From contig JAUQPV010000183.1 in NCBI GenBank assembly GCA_030550225.1, positions 1 through 5,646 on the forward strand: a stretch of DNA of 5,646 nt. The letters run 5' to 3'. The stretch is from Acidobacteriota bacterium. GTDB taxonomy: Bacteria > Acidobacteriota > HRBIN11. This document shows positions 5,484 to 5,646 of this stretch, one piece after another. The notes beneath the pieces are model-generated. The model did no database searches, was not told where the DNA came from, and saw nothing but the letters and a program-made list of their open reading frames with translations. Position numbers and translations under genes: made by a program. Each line of letters starts with the position of its first letter. Within the stretch, counting starts at the first letter, position 1.

Positions 5484-5646
5484 TTTGACCCAGGCCTCTT
5501 CGGGCAGGAGGGCCTTATGGCCGGTGGGTCGGACCTTGCGGTAGACCCGCTCGGGCGGCTGACGGCGGCCGTCGACCGTCAGGAGACGGTCGACAGAAAT
5601 GCCGAAAAGACGTTCGTTCTCTTCCAGGTAGGGTCGGATGAGGTCC
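5466..5646 (-). CDS. C-terminal end of an unrecognised protein (5' cut by window edge)
   Basis: The last 59 codons of a minus-strand gene whose start lies beyond the right edge. The visible peptide begins DLIRPYLEENERLFGISVDR and ends EEAWVKTDHRP before a TAG at 5466-5468. Codons are rich in third-position G and C like the neighbouring genes, and the frame stays open to the edge, which supports coding. The segment looks soluble and charged, with no membrane span. I do not recognise the family; the RPYxxxNERL stretch loosely recalls the C-terminus of some sulfotransferases, but that is too weak to name it. The final residues TDHRP are encoded by the heptamer repeat block and are probably not part of the conserved fold. 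It is co-oriented with lysS, 151 bp upstream of it. Confidence 0.6.
   Translation of the reverse strand, partial: DLIRPYLEENERLFGISVDRLLTVDGRRQPPERVYRKVRPTGHKALLPEEAWVKTDHRP
5571..5594. repeat. perfect 10-bp-arm inverted repeat inside the partial gene
   Basis: GTCGACCGTC and GACGGTCGAC flank AGGA, giving a perfect hairpin with 10-bp arms and a 4-nt loop. It lies within the coding part of the truncated gene and encodes VDRLLTVD on the minus strand. Confidence 0.7.

Overview
This is a GC-rich bacterial chromosomal window. It holds six protein-coding genes (one cut by the right edge), no RNA gene that I can recognise, and no mobile element or CRISPR array. The gene set is bacterial: an ECF sigma factor with a membrane-bound zinc-type anti-sigma factor, a C5-pathway glutamyl-tRNA reductase, a class II lysyl-tRNA synthetase and a PAP2-type phosphatase. 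Most starts sit behind clear Shine-Dalgarno motifs, and these favour internal ATG codons over longer TTG- or GTG-started frames. I cannot name the organism. The divergent HemA and the heptamer repeats between genes suggest a poorly sampled lineage, but that is inference.

Layout. 1-212: a very G-rich stretch (G on the + strand) with no supportable gene. 213-1399, minus strand: a two-gene operon, sigma factor first and anti-sigma factor second, overlapping by 19 bp. 1400-1782: a divergent intergenic region holding a short palindrome and weak promoter candidates. 1783-3054, plus strand: hemA. 2952-3698, minus strand: a PAP2 phosphatase whose 3' end overlaps the 3' end of hemA by 103 bp. 3699-3802: a spacer filled with heptamer repeats and a long imperfect hairpin. 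3803-5314, minus strand: lysS. 5315-5465: a spacer with two small hairpins and two more heptamer repeat blocks. 5466-5646, minus strand: the C-terminal end of an unrecognised gene, whose stop codon lies inside the last heptamer block.

How the genes relate. The sigma/anti-sigma pair is a self-contained envelope-stress style switch: the anti-sigma has a cytoplasmic zinc motif, one membrane segment and a long helical outer domain that is probably the sensor. HemA makes glutamate-1-semialdehyde for tetrapyrrole synthesis and stands alone, without other hem genes beside it. lysS and the PAP2 gene are co-oriented, but the hairpin-bearing spacer leaves open whether they share a transcript.

The observations most worth following are: (a) 7-bp-periodic degenerate tandem repeats in the intergenic spacers on both sides of lysS, one block arranged as a long inverted repeat and one supplying a stop codon; (b) substitutions at normally conserved active-site positions of HemA; (c) the long convergent overlap of hemA and the PAP2 gene; (d) a perfect 10-bp-arm hairpin inside the partial gene. 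I found no convincing new multi-gene defence or metabolic system.
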